Shown: positions 1-7,287, numbered from the stretch's first letter. The stretch is DNA of 8,448 bases from Candidatus Eiseniibacteriota bacterium (GCA_030639555.1 DAOWCM010000081.1:1-8448); one strand, 5' to 3'. Program-made: numbers and translations. The notes: generated by a model from the letters alone, not told the origin.

Positions 1-1198
1 CGATGCCGAGCGCGATAATGAACGCGAACATCGTGATCATGTTGATGGTCACACCGATCGCGGGCATCAGGAGCAGGCCGCCCAGGAACGAAACCGGTAT
101 CCCCATGGTCACCCAGAACGCCAGGCGCATGTTGAGGAACAGACCCAGCACTACCAGCACGAGCACGAGTCCGAGGAACGCGTTCTTGAGCAGGAGCCGG
201 AGGCGTTGCTCGTAGTTCTCAGACCGGTTGACCGTGGAGGCGACGTTCACACCGGGGGGAAGGATCTCCTCGATGTCGAGGAGGACCCTGTCGACCTCCG
301 CCGACACTCCTATGGGCGTCTGGGCGCCGACTCTGTAGACCTCCACGTCGACGCACGGAAGCCCATCGAAGCGCTGCTCGACGTTCGAGTCCTCGAACCC
401 CTCTGAAACGCTGGCGATGTCGGACAGGCGCACCACGGCGCCCGACTCGGCCGTGACGACCGGCAACCGGGCGAACTCCCTGGCCCAGTCTCTGCGCTCC
501 TTAACGCGCAGGAGGATCTCGCCGCCCTCGGTTCTCACGGAGCCACCCGGCATCTCGAGCGCGGCGGCCGCGATCGTCTGGGCGACCCCGTCAAGCGTGA
601 GCCCGTAGGTGCGGAGTGTCTCCTGCGAGATCTCGATGTGGATCTCCATGTCCCGCACACCCGCCACATCGACCTGAGTGATCTCCGGAGACTGCAGCAG
701 CACGTCGCGCGCCTCCTCGCTCAGCTCACGCAGCACCTGCTCGCCTACGTCTCCGTAGATGACCAGGTTCCGCACCAGGCGACGCATCGACTGCAGCCTG
801 ACCTGCGGCTCCTCAGCCTCATTGGGAAGCGTGACTATGCGGGCGACTTCCTGGTCGATCTCCTGATAGGCCTGCTGGCCGTCGGCGCCCGCGTGGAGCT
901 CGACCGTGACCATGGCCATCCCCTCAGAAGCCGTCGCCTGGACGCGTTTGATCTCGGCGACGCCGCGAACGGCCTCTTCGAGCGCAAGCACGATGCCGCT
1001 CTCGACTTCTTCGGGCGAGGCGCCCGGGTACGCGACGGTTATCGTCACCAGGTCCAGACTGAACTCAGGGAAGACCTCCTGCTTGATGCGGGTGGTCATG
1101 AAGAGCCCGCCGATCAGAAAGACCAGCATCATTATGTTGGCGGTCACATGATTGGAGGCCATCCACGCGATGGCCCCGCCTCGGCGCGTGTCCGTCAT
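1..1198 (-). CDS. RND efflux permease (AcrB-type), N-terminal part, cut by window edge
   Basis: This is the inner-membrane, proton-driven pump of a tripartite efflux system. I translated it from the ATG at 1198: 399 codons stay open to the left edge, so the C-terminal roughly 60% is missing. TM1 lies at about residues 12-35. It is followed by a periplasmic porter domain with the family motif VAYPGASPEEVE at about 55-66 and a typical VRLSDIASV stretch at about 255-264. TM2 is at about 338-356, TM3 at about 361-378, and TM4 begins at about 383. The sequence stops at ALGI, a few codons before the paired aspartates that AcrB-like pumps use for proton relay, so those cannot be checked. The start overlaps the adaptor stop as ATGA. 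Substrate class cannot be told from this part. Family assignment is firm; heavy-metal versus drug type is open, although the porter region looks like the multidrug (HAE) kind. Confidence 0.95.
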   Translation of the reverse strand, partial: MTDTRRGGAIAWMASNHVTANIMMLVFLIGGLFMTTRIKQEVFPEFSLDLVTITVAYPGASPEEVESGIVLALEEAVRGVAEIKRVQATASEGMAMVTVELHAGADGQQAYQEIDQEVARIVTLPNEAEEPQVRLQSMRRLVRNLVIYGDVGEQVLRELSEEARDVLLQSPEITQVDVAGVRDMEIHIEISQETLRTYGLTLDGVAQTIAAAALEMPGGSVRTEGGEILLRVKERRDWAREFARLPVVTAESGAVVRLSDIASVSEGFEDSNVEQRFDGLPCVDVEVYRVGAQTPIGVSAEVDRVLLDIEEILPPGVNVASTVNRSENYEQRLRLLLKNAFLGLVLVLVVLGLFLNMRLAFWVTMGIPVSFLGGLLLMPAIGVTINMITMFAFIIALGI

Positions 1199-2463
1199 CG
1201 GCTCTTCACCCCTTCCGCCTCACCGTCGTCGCCGGCTGGTTCGCCGGCAGCCGCGGCCTTCTCCGCCGCGCCTTTGTCCCCCGCCGCGCCGCCCTTCACG
1301 CGCAGTGGCATACCCTCGACCGGAGCCGAGAGGTAGCTCGTCACCAGACGCTCCCCCGCCTCGAGACCCTCCGTCACGAAGACGTGGCCCTCGCCCGTGT
1401 AGACGGGCTCGATCGTCAGGATCCTGAGATTCCCATCGTTGTCCATCAGCCAGATTCTGTTGCCATCGTGTACGTAGCGGCGGTCGATGACCACCGTGCC
1501 TGCGATCGTCCGGCCGAGAATCTCCACGTCTACGAAGGAGTCCATGAGCAGGGCAGGCGCCGCGGCGTTCGCCCTACGCAGACTGAACGGATCGGACACC
1601 TCCACGATGACCCTGACCATGCGGCCCCGCGAGTCCAGGCTGCGTGAGCGGCCCAACACGCGCCCCTCACGCCAGACGCCCTCATCCCAGACGGCGTCCT
1701 GACGCACACGCGCGACCGAGCCACCGGACCCGCCGGCTTGCGGCGTTTCGATCCAGACCAGGTCGTCCGCTGGCACGAGGGCCTCCACCCAGCACGCGTC
1801 GGTGCCAACGAGCGTCGCCAGAGCCGTGTTGGCGGCGACGATGCCGCCACGGTCCACGAGCCTGTCCTCGACGATGGCGTTGAAGGGAGCCACCACCGTC
1901 GTGCGCGTAAGATTCAGCCGCGCCTGCTCCAGCGCCGCCAGCGCCGCGTCGTGGGCGGCGCGCGCCGTCTCGAGTTGCGGCCCGCGCAGCACCAGTTCGG
2001 CGTCGTCCTCGTCGATGACGTCCGCCATCAGTTCGTACTCGCGACGGGCGATCCCCTGCTGGCTCTCTTCCAGCTTGAGCGCCTGATCGGCCCGCGCGAA
2101 GTCACTCTCCCGCTGGCGCACCACGAACTCGTACTCGCGGGGATCTATCCGGAGCAACGTCTCTCCCTCAGCGAACCGCCCGCCGGGGATCAGAAGTGGG
2201 CTCACGTAGATCACCTGCCCGCCAACCTGGGACTGGAGCCGCACTTCGAGGGCCGGTTGGACCGTGCCAAGGGCTTCGACCGCCACCTGTGTGTCAGCGA
2301 CCTCGAGCGTCGTGACCTCCACGAGGCGCGCCTGACGCTGCGGCTGCCGTCGCGGCGCCTCGGGACCGGTCGCAGCGACGACGCCCGAAATGACCAGACC
2401 CACGAACAGGATCATCAGGGGCAGCCATCGGTTCTTCAGGATGCTCTTCAGTCTGTTCTTCAC
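1195..2463 (-). CDS. RND efflux membrane-fusion (periplasmic adaptor) protein
   Basis: This is the adaptor that bridges the RND permease and the outer-membrane channel in the periplasm; 422 aa, normal for the family. The N-terminus is a short basic stretch and one membrane anchor (about residues 13-31) with no lipobox. The first lipoyl half is at about 72-111 (SQVGGQVIYVSPLLIPGGRF, then RIDPREYE). A helical hairpin with heptad character spans about 112-186. The second lipoyl half is at about 187-222 (TTVVAPFNAIVEDRLVDRGG). A beta-barrel and a membrane-proximal domain reach to about 389. The last 33 residues are a low-complexity Ala/Gly/Glu/Lys tail, unusual for the family. The start is GTG at 2463, preceded by GGGAGG at 2472-2477 with an 8-base gap. 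GTG overlaps the upstream TGA by 4 bases (GTGA), and the stop overlaps the permease ATG in the same way. Confidence 0.95.
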   Translation of the reverse strand: MKNRLKSILKNRWLPLMILFVGLVISGVVAATGPEAPRRQPQRQARLVEVTTLEVADTQVAVEALGTVQPALEVRLQSQVGGQVIYVSPLLIPGGRFAEGETLLRIDPREYEFVVRQRESDFARADQALKLEESQQGIARREYELMADVIDEDDAELVLRGPQLETARAAHDAALAALEQARLNLTRTTVVAPFNAIVEDRLVDRGGIVAANTALATLVGTDACWVEALVPADDLVWIETPQAGGSGGSVARVRQDAVWDEGVWREGRVLGRSRSLDSRGRMVRVIVEVSDPFSLRRANAAAPALLMDSFVDVEILGRTIAGTVVIDRRYVHDGNRIWLMDNDGNLRILTIEPVYTGEGHVFVTEGLEAGERLVTSYLSAPVEGMPLRVKGGAAGDKGAAEKAAAAGEPAGDDGEAEGVKSR

Positions 2464-3890
2464 GACCGTGTCCTCCCGTTTGATCCAGCGGGCGCATCCG
2501 ACGGGCTCTCCGAACTCCAGCCGCCGCCCAGGGCACGGCAGAGCTCGATGCGATGGCCGATGAGCTCGCGGTGTGCACTCAGCTGCTGGCGCTCGAGCGA
2601 CTGCTGCGAGATGAGGGCCGTCAGAACGGGAAGGTAGCTGATGTGGCCGCTCCGATAGGCGTCCCGATTGCGCTCGAGGACCTTGTTGGCCAGAGCCAGC
2701 TGTCCGCTCACGCTCGCGAGATAGGTGCTCTGGTGACTCTCCCGCGTCAGCGCGTTCTCCACTTCCTGCAGGCTTGTGAGAACGGTCTGGCGATATCGGT
2801 GGAAGGCCTCATCGACGCGCGCTTCCTGCCGTTCGGCCTCGGCCTTGCGGGCGCCGCCGTCAATGAGAGGCATCGTCAGGTTCCCCACGAGATTGCTGAG
2901 CCAGTTCGTGAAGAGATCGGCGGTCGTTCCCGCGCTCGAGCTGACACTCGCTGTGATGCTCACGCGGGGGAATCGGTCGGCTACGGCGACACCGAGTCGC
3001 GCGCTCGCAGCCGCTACATCCAGCTCGGCCGCCCTGAGGTCGGGACGGCGCTGAAGGAGCTCCGACGGAACGCCAGCGTCGGGGAGTGGCGGCAGTGCGA
3101 CCAGCGCGGCTTCTTCATCGACAACGTGTGCCTGAGGAACTCTACCCACCATCACCGCAAGCTGATTCCTGAGAACCTCGAGTCGCGACTCGGCGAGAGC
3201 GAGATTGCCCCGGCTGGACTCGAGAAGCTGCTCCTGCCACAACACGTCTACTGCTCCGACCAGTCCACCCCTGAATCGCATGGTGACTATTTCGAGCGTC
3301 TGCTCGTTCGCTTCCACCTGCTCGCTCAGGACCACGACCTGGGAACGGGCCTCCGCGATCTCGTACCAAGTGGCGGCGATTCTCGCGCTCAGACTGAGCA
3401 CGGCGGCGCGCAGGTCCTCGCGGCTGCTGTGCGCGTCGTATACGGCCGCATGCCTCGTCGAACGTACCCGTCCCCAGAGGTCGATCTCGTAGGAGACCGT
3501 GCCACTCGCCGAGTAGTTGTTGGCGTAGCTCTCAGGTGTATCGTCGCCCCACTCACCCGAGCGCGAAGCGCTCCCCCCCACGCTCACGGACGGCCACCAG
3601 GTAGCGCCGGCCTTGCGCGCGAGCGCTTCCGCCTGATCGAGGCGGTCGAACCAGACCGCCAGGTCGGGGCTGCCTGAGAGCCCTTCCTCGATCACCTTGT
3701 TCAGAGCGGGGTCGTCGAAGCCCATCCACCACTGCTCCGACAGACTCGCCTCGCCCGTTGACCTGAACGTCTCCGGCAGACCGGTGATCTCCGGCACATC
3801 ATGCCGCCCGACGGCGCAGCCCATGACAGTCGACAGAGTGAGAAGCAGTGTGAGGAACAAGGCAAGCCGCCCCATAGGTCCGCTCGGCAT
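2460..3890 (-). CDS. TolC/NodT-type outer-membrane efflux lipoprotein
   Basis: This is the outer-membrane channel of the efflux pump, 476 aa, the usual length for NodT-family proteins. The N-terminus is a lipoprotein signal with a hydrophobic core at residues 9-23 and lipobox VMGC, so Cys25 would be lipidated. Family motifs follow: SEQWWMGFDDPALN at about 51-64, YEIDLWGRVR at 134-143, VPSELLQRRPDLRAAE at 274-289, PLIDGGARKA at 341-350, and the closing CRALGGGW at 451-458. These mark the two sequence repeats of the fold. I chose the ATG at 3890 because GGAG at 3898-3901 sits 7 bases upstream and the signal peptide begins there. An in-frame ATG at 3875 would also keep the lipobox. The open frame continues upstream to 4094, but that part is antisense-type sequence within the regulator gene. 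The start lies 2 bases past the regulator stop. Confidence 0.95.
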   Translation of the reverse strand: MPSGPMGRLALFLTLLLTLSTVMGCAVGRHDVPEITGLPETFRSTGEASLSEQWWMGFDDPALNKVIEEGLSGSPDLAVWFDRLDQAEALARKAGATWWPSVSVGGSASRSGEWGDDTPESYANNYSASGTVSYEIDLWGRVRSTRHAAVYDAHSSREDLRAAVLSLSARIAATWYEIAEARSQVVVLSEQVEANEQTLEIVTMRFRGGLVGAVDVLWQEQLLESSRGNLALAESRLEVLRNQLAVMVGRVPQAHVVDEEAALVALPPLPDAGVPSELLQRRPDLRAAELDVAAASARLGVAVADRFPRVSITASVSSSAGTTADLFTNWLSNLVGNLTMPLIDGGARKAEAERQEARVDEAFHRYRQTVLTSLQEVENALTRESHQSTYLASVSGQLALANKVLERNRDAYRSGHISYLPVLTALISQQSLERQQLSAHRELIGHRIELCRALGGGWSSESPSDAPAGSNGRTRS

Positions 3891-3892
3891 TC

Positions 3893-4564
3893 TCACGCTC
3901 CGCCCTCCCCCGCTGCATCGCGCCGCCGAATACTGCTTCTGAGATCTTCGATGCCGGCGAGCGCGAACCGGAACATTCGCTCGACCATTTCCTCCGGGTC
4001 GAATTCGAACATCGCGTGTGGCACTCGCTTCGCGTGGCAACCGAACCGCCGCATGCCTATCCCCAGTGATGGGGTCAGGACCATGATGCGACACAGAACC
4101 AGATCGTCACGGCTGACTGCGCTGCCGACCAGGTCCCGAGCGATGCCCTCGAAGAGGTCGAAGAGATCCTCGCGGACTCGCATTCGCTCTTCGTTCAGGA
4201 ACTCCATCGGGTCCGCTATCTCGAACGCGATGATGCGGGCGAACTGCCCCGCCGGACCAGCGTCGAACGCCTGGAGGACCAGAGAGCGTATGAAGGCGCG
4301 AAGCCCTTCCTCTGGCGACGCTCCTTCCCTTGTGGACCGCAGCGGATAGGCTTCGTGGGCCAGTCTGTGGGTGTAGTTCCAGACCTCGCGGTAGAGATTC
4401 TGCTTGTCGCCGAAGTGGTAGTTGACCGCGGCCCCGTTCGCCCCGGCCTCCTCGCAGATCCTGGCTACCGTTCCCTCGTGATAGCCGACCTCGCTGAACA
4501 CCTTGCAGGCGGCTTCCAGTACCTTCTGTTTCGTGTCGCTCGAGTGTGTCACGGCAATCTTCAT
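3893..4564 (-). CDS. TetR-family transcriptional regulator, CerR/CecR-like
   Basis: This is a ligand-responsive repressor, 223 aa, first gene of the efflux operon. The N-terminal helix-turn-helix spans about residues 10-58. It contains the TetR pattern VLEAACKVFSEVGYHEGTV and a recognition helix ending AAVNYHFGDKQNLYREV, the form typical of proteins with a CerR-type (DUF1956) C-terminal domain. Residues from about 80 on are the helical ligand and dimer domain. Direct control of the pump is inferred from the 2-base gap to the channel gene and from a palindrome in the gene's own promoter. The ATG at 4564 is preferred because GGGGGA lies 6 bases upstream; a TTG at 4570 touches that site. E. coli CecR also governs transport genes, but the inducer here cannot be read from sequence. 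Confidence 0.93.
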   Translation of the reverse strand: MKIAVTHSSDTKQKVLEAACKVFSEVGYHEGTVARICEEAGANGAAVNYHFGDKQNLYREVWNYTHRLAHEAYPLRSTREGASPEEGLRAFIRSLVLQAFDAGPAGQFARIIAFEIADPMEFLNEERMRVREDLFDLFEGIARDLVGSAVSRDDLVLCRIMVLTPSLGIGMRRFGCHAKRVPHAMFEFDPEEMVERMFRFALAGIEDLRSSIRRRDAAGEGGA

Positions 4565-4570
4565 ATTCAA

Positions 4571-4576
4571 TCCCCC
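4571..4576 (-). promoter_or_regulatory. Ribosome binding site of the TetR gene
   Basis: The minus strand reads GGGGGA, 6 bases before the ATG at 4564. It abuts the alternative TTG at 4570, which excludes that codon as the practical start. This site sets the protein at 223 rather than 225 residues. Confidence 0.7.
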
Positions 4577-4579
4577 GTT

Positions 4580-4608
4580 TCAAACACCAATTTAAATCGT
4601 GTGTTTGA
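4580..4608 (-). promoter_or_regulatory. Palindromic operator candidate for the TetR regulator
   Basis: Arms TCAAACAC (4608-4601) and GTGTTTGA (4587-4580) are exact reverse complements, 8 of 8. The centre contains a second palindrome, ATTTAAAT (4597-4590). The element is symmetrical except for one extra base on one side of the centre (ACG versus TG). It covers the promoter spacer and -10 and reaches the predicted transcription start, so a bound dimer would block RNA polymerase. Dyad size and place fit TetR-family autoregulation. Binding by the adjacent regulator is inferred. The arms do not recur elsewhere in the window that I could see. Confidence 0.7.
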
Positions 4609-4617
4609 TAATGTCAA
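4589..4617 (-). promoter_or_regulatory. Sigma70 promoter of the tetR-efflux operon
   Basis: The minus strand shows a perfect -35 TTGACA (4617-4612), a 17-base spacer, and -10 TAAATT (4594-4589), which matches TATAAT at 4 of 6 positions. Transcription would start near 4582, leaving a leader of under 20 nt before the regulator ATG. The stretch is AT-rich against a GC-rich background. The palindrome at 4580-4608 overlaps the -10 and most of the spacer. Confidence 0.8.
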
Positions 4618-4660
4618 GCACGAATGGTGGCCGTAGCTGATCCGGGTCGAGCGGCGCGAC

Positions 4661-4683
4661 GTTGGTGCCCCGAAGGCACCAAC
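4661..4683 (-). terminator. Perfect 9-bp hairpin after the receptor gene
   Basis: GTTGGTGCC (4661-4669) and GGCACCAAC (4675-4683) pair perfectly around a 5-base loop. As minus-strand RNA the loop reads UUCGG, a stabilising kind of loop. No U-run follows, so alone it is a poor intrinsic terminator. It may reinforce the stronger hairpin just before it, or protect the 3' end of the receptor mRNA. Confidence 0.5.
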
Positions 4684-4689
4684 GAAGAA

Positions 4690-4711
4690 GCCGCCGGCAG
4701 ATGCCGGCGGC
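4690..4711 (-). terminator. Probable intrinsic terminator of the receptor gene
   Basis: GCCGCCGGCA (4690-4699) and TGCCGGCGGC (4702-4711) form a perfect 10-bp GC-rich stem. It lies 36 bases past the receptor stop. On the minus strand it is followed by TTCTTC, a weak U-rich tract. Together with the next hairpin it would separate receptor transcription from the efflux operon promoter starting at 4617. Confidence 0.6.
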
Positions 4712-4747
4712 CTTGCTCCTGGCCCACCCCCTATCACGCACCTCGAG

Positions 4748-7066
4748 CTAGAACCTCGCCTCCAGCCCCAGGATCGGGAGCATTCGAGGCGCCTCATCGG
4801 GAACCGTCCTGATGACAGTGCCGTTCTCATCGATGGAGTAGTTGTACAGCGTCACGTTCTGGTAGCCGTAGACATTCCACAGGTCCAGATACGCCATCAG
4901 CTTCCAGTTCGCAAACTGGAAGGAGCGGTCGATGCGAACGTCGAGCATGTGGTAGTCGGGGTAGCGCGCGGAGTTCTTCGTGCCGCGCACGGCGTACCAC
5001 TCGCCATCCACCTGCTCAGAACCGACGACCGGCGTGTACGGGCTCCCGGTGGCGTAGAGAAACTTCGCCCCTATGCGCCACCTGTCGGACGGCATGAAGC
5101 TCCCCACCAGAGTGAGATTGTGGGGGCGGTCGAACTCCGAGTAGTACTCCGGCAGAGACTCCCCGTCCCTCCTCACGGAAATCGAGTAGGTGTAGGCGAG
5201 GCTTCCGACCAGTCCCCTGCTCATCTTGCGCTGGACGCACAGCTCCACGCCTTGCGCATAGCCACTTCCCTCGTTCGTTGTGATCCTCGAGGTGTAGCTG
5301 TGAACGAACACGTCGTTCAGTTCCTTGTGATACGCCTCCAGGCTAATCTGAGTGTTGTTCGAAAGCAGGTGTTCCAGTCCGGCCACGTAGTGGACCGAGC
5401 CGCTGCTGCGGAGCGCCGTGTTCGACGGGTGCGAAGCCACCTGCCAGGGGGCCGCCGTCTGGTAGTAGTGCCCGTACGCCGCGTTGAAAGTGGTCCGGTC
5501 GGTCAGCGACAGGGCCATGCCAAGCCTGGGGCTCAGCTTCGACTCGCCGGTGAAGTCGTAGTAATCGTATCGCAGCCCGGATGTCAGTGAGACGCGACTG
5601 AAGGGCCTGACCGTGGCCTGCAGGTAGGAGCCGGCCTTGTGGGTAGGGGCGGGATTGTATGTCACTCGGTAGCCCGGAACGACCTCACCGGTGGCCATCG
5701 TGTCCGAGACGCTCCACGTGTTCTGCTCCGAGTGGATCTGCCGGGCGAAGACCCCCAGTCTCACGTTCACTCGATCCGAAAGCCTGCGGTTCAGCTCGCT
5801 CTTCAGCTGGAACTCCTCCTCCCGAATCGCGTCACCGACAAGCCCGGGCTCCTCCTCCGTACCGCGGCTCGTCGTCCAGCTGTTGCTGACGTGCGAGGCC
5901 GTCGTCAGGACGTACCCGCGTTCACCCTGGAGGCAGCGCCAGTTCAGACCCACGGCCCTGCCGTGGTCGCTGCGCTCCAGATCGAGACCGGGCCACATCC
6001 CGTGCCTGTTCTCTTCTTCGGGGTCAGCCGCGATCTCGAGGTCATCGGGGAAGTAGAAGCCGACGAGGGAGAGCTTGTTTGAACTGCCGAGGTCGTACGT
6101 CACCTTGCCTACCACGTCCCAGTACGACGGGAGCGCGGGCACGCTCATCGCCGATGTCAGCAGGTCGAAGACTCCTCTTCGCACTGAGAAGAGCATCGTC
6201 CCGCCTCCGGGCAGAGGACCATCCGCCGCGAGGCTGAACCCGCCCATGTTGAAATTGAGGTTGGTGCTGTAGTCCGTGCTGCTGCCGTCCCGCAGCTTCA
6301 TCTCGAAGACCGAGGACACCTTGTCGCCGTACCTCGCCGGGAATCCGCCGGTAAGGAAGTCGACCTTCTTGAGCAGACTCGGACTGACGATGCTGATCCC
6401 GCCTATCGTTCCCCCGGGACGGCCGAAGTGCAGCGCTCGAGGTATCTCGATGTTCTCGAAGAGCGTGCGGTTCTCACTGGGGTCACCACCACGGACTATC
6501 AGGTTGGAGTTCGTCATGTCCGCGGGACTCACACCCGGCATGGACTGGAGCACGCGGAAGACGTCTTCCAGCGCGCCCGGGGAGTAGCGCATCTCCTGGG
6601 GGGTCAGAGTCCTGAAGCTCGTCGGCTTTTCACTGTCCTTGTGGAAGTGACTCGCCTCGACGAGCACATCCAGACCGATGTCCAGGACCCGCGGGGAGAG
6701 TTCGAAGCGCACTGTCGTGACGGAACCGTCCCGGACCTCGACGTCATCCACGGCCACGACCTCGTATCCCATCATTGAGACCGTGACCCGGTGACTCCCG
6801 GCCGGCACGTCACCGATCGTGAACCTGCCGTCCCGGTCGGTGATCCCGCCCAGCCCCGTGCCTGCGACCATCACGTCGGCGGCGAAGAGGGGCTGGTGCG
6901 TGTACTTGTCCGTGACCTTGCCCTCGACGGAGCCAACGGTGAGGCCGTGCGCCGGCCCGGCGTTCGCTTCTTCGGGCGCGTCAGCGCCCGCGCCGTGCGC
7001 CGGCGCCGCGACAAGCATAGCGGCTCCGAGCAAGACCAGTAACAGCGTCACTTCTACACTCTTCAC
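4748..7066 (-). CDS. TonB-dependent receptor with carboxypeptidase-regulatory-like domain
   Basis: This is an outer-membrane beta-barrel for energised uptake of a large or scarce ligand, driven by TonB-ExbB-ExbD; 772 aa. A signal peptide occupies about residues 1-25 (hydrophobic LLLVLLGAAMLVAA, cut near AHG-A). A CarboxypepD_reg-like beta-sandwich spans about 45-126 (GSVEGKVTDKYTHQPLFAADV, then DRDGRFTIGDVPAG). The plug domain spans about 150-261 with VLQSMPGVSPAD, IVRGGDPSENRTLFENIEIP and GGFPARYGDKVSSVFEM. The rest is barrel, closing in LGLEARF with the terminal Phe expected for BAM-dependent insertion. I chose GTG at 7066 because AGGAG (7075-7079) sits 8 bases upstream and the signal peptide starts there. 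The frame remains open to a GTG at 7129, but that lacks a binding site. I see no clear TonB box. The ligand is unknown; no neighbouring binding protein or transporter points to one. Confidence 0.93.
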   Translation of the reverse strand: MKSVEVTLLLVLLGAAMLVAAPAHGAGADAPEEANAGPAHGLTVGSVEGKVTDKYTHQPLFAADVMVAGTGLGGITDRDGRFTIGDVPAGSHRVTVSMMGYEVVAVDDVEVRDGSVTTVRFELSPRVLDIGLDVLVEASHFHKDSEKPTSFRTLTPQEMRYSPGALEDVFRVLQSMPGVSPADMTNSNLIVRGGDPSENRTLFENIEIPRALHFGRPGGTIGGISIVSPSLLKKVDFLTGGFPARYGDKVSSVFEMKLRDGSSTDYSTNLNFNMGGFSLAADGPLPGGGTMLFSVRRGVFDLLTSAMSVPALPSYWDVVGKVTYDLGSSNKLSLVGFYFPDDLEIAADPEEENRHGMWPGLDLERSDHGRAVGLNWRCLQGERGYVLTTASHVSNSWTTSRGTEEEPGLVGDAIREEEFQLKSELNRRLSDRVNVRLGVFARQIHSEQNTWSVSDTMATGEVVPGYRVTYNPAPTHKAGSYLQATVRPFSRVSLTSGLRYDYYDFTGESKLSPRLGMALSLTDRTTFNAAYGHYYQTAAPWQVASHPSNTALRSSGSVHYVAGLEHLLSNNTQISLEAYHKELNDVFVHSYTSRITTNEGSGYAQGVELCVQRKMSRGLVGSLAYTYSISVRRDGESLPEYYSEFDRPHNLTLVGSFMPSDRWRIGAKFLYATGSPYTPVVGSEQVDGEWYAVRGTKNSARYPDYHMLDVRIDRSFQFANWKLMAYLDLWNVYGYQNVTLYNYSIDENGTVIRTVPDEAPRMLPILGLEARF

Positions 7067-7074
7067 AATCTCGT

Positions 7075-7079
7075 CTCCT
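7075..7079 (-). promoter_or_regulatory. Ribosome binding site of the TonB-dependent receptor
   Basis: AGGAG on the minus strand sits 8 bases before the GTG at 7066. It decides the start in favour of the signal-peptide-containing form over the 21-residue-longer form beginning at 7129. Confidence 0.75.
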
Positions 7080-7133
7080 GCCCTACCTCCTGGAACGCCG
7101 TGCCGACTTCCCCGGTCCCGTAAATGCACGCGT

Positions 7134-7162
7134 CGCCGCGAGCGTCAGCTCGAGCGGCGGCG
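7134..7162 (-). other. Bulged GC-rich hairpin in the receptor mRNA leader
   Basis: On the plus strand CGCCG-CGAGC (7134-7143) faces GCTCG (7148-7152) and CGGCG (7158-7162), with a 4-base loop and a 5-base bulge. This gives ten base pairs in the 5' leader of the receptor mRNA. In DNA this GC-rich such a stem can arise by chance, so a regulatory role is only possible. Confidence 0.35.
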
Positions 7163-7191
7163 TGGGCGCGCTTAGTTCTTAATCTCATTGG

Positions 7192-7220
7192 ATTATATCA
7201 CAGTATGTGTCGGGTGTCAA
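7192..7220 (-). promoter_or_regulatory. Perfect-consensus sigma70 promoter for the receptor gene
   Basis: The minus strand reads TTGACA (7220-7215), exactly 17 bases, then TATAAT (7197-7192): 12 of 12 consensus positions with ideal spacing. Transcription would start near 7185, giving a leader of about 118 nt to the GTG at 7066. No activator site is needed for such a promoter; control, if any, is likely by a repressor or through the leader. A short CACA-TAC-TGTG dyad lies in the spacer (7201-7211) but is too small to call an operator. Confidence 0.88.
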
Positions 7221-7287
7221 TGGCGGGTATGGACAGGAACTGCATGTACGCGAGCGCGCAGTGCTGGAGAACCCCCGTGAACAGAGC

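Noticed and set aside
638..1336. Plus-strand open frame of about 230 codons opposite the permease and adaptor genes
   Set aside because: It lies antisense to two firmly identified genes, is Arg/His/Leu-rich as expected for a GC-rich shadow frame, and matches no family.
1738..3677. Two long plus-strand open frames of about 300 and 370 codons opposite the adaptor and channel genes
   Set aside because: Both are antisense to genes with full family motifs; high GC removes stop codons in this frame, and the products have no recognisable domains.
3891..4094. A 68-residue N-terminal extension of the outer-membrane channel gene
   Set aside because: It would run through the regulator coding sequence and bury the signal peptide; the ATG at 3890 has its own binding site and exposes the lipobox.
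7064..7129. A 21-residue N-terminal extension of the receptor starting at GTG 7129
   Set aside because: There is no binding site before it and it would place a charged stretch ahead of the signal peptide; GTG 7066 has AGGAG at ideal spacing.
7067..7185. A riboswitch such as cobalamin in the receptor leader
   Set aside because: TonB-dependent receptors are often under such control, but I could not find the conserved boxes of any class I know.
7201..7211. CACA-TAC-TGTG dyad in the receptor promoter spacer as an operator
   Set aside because: Four-base arms are expected by chance; the symmetry does not extend outward and it is unlike the efflux operon palindrome.
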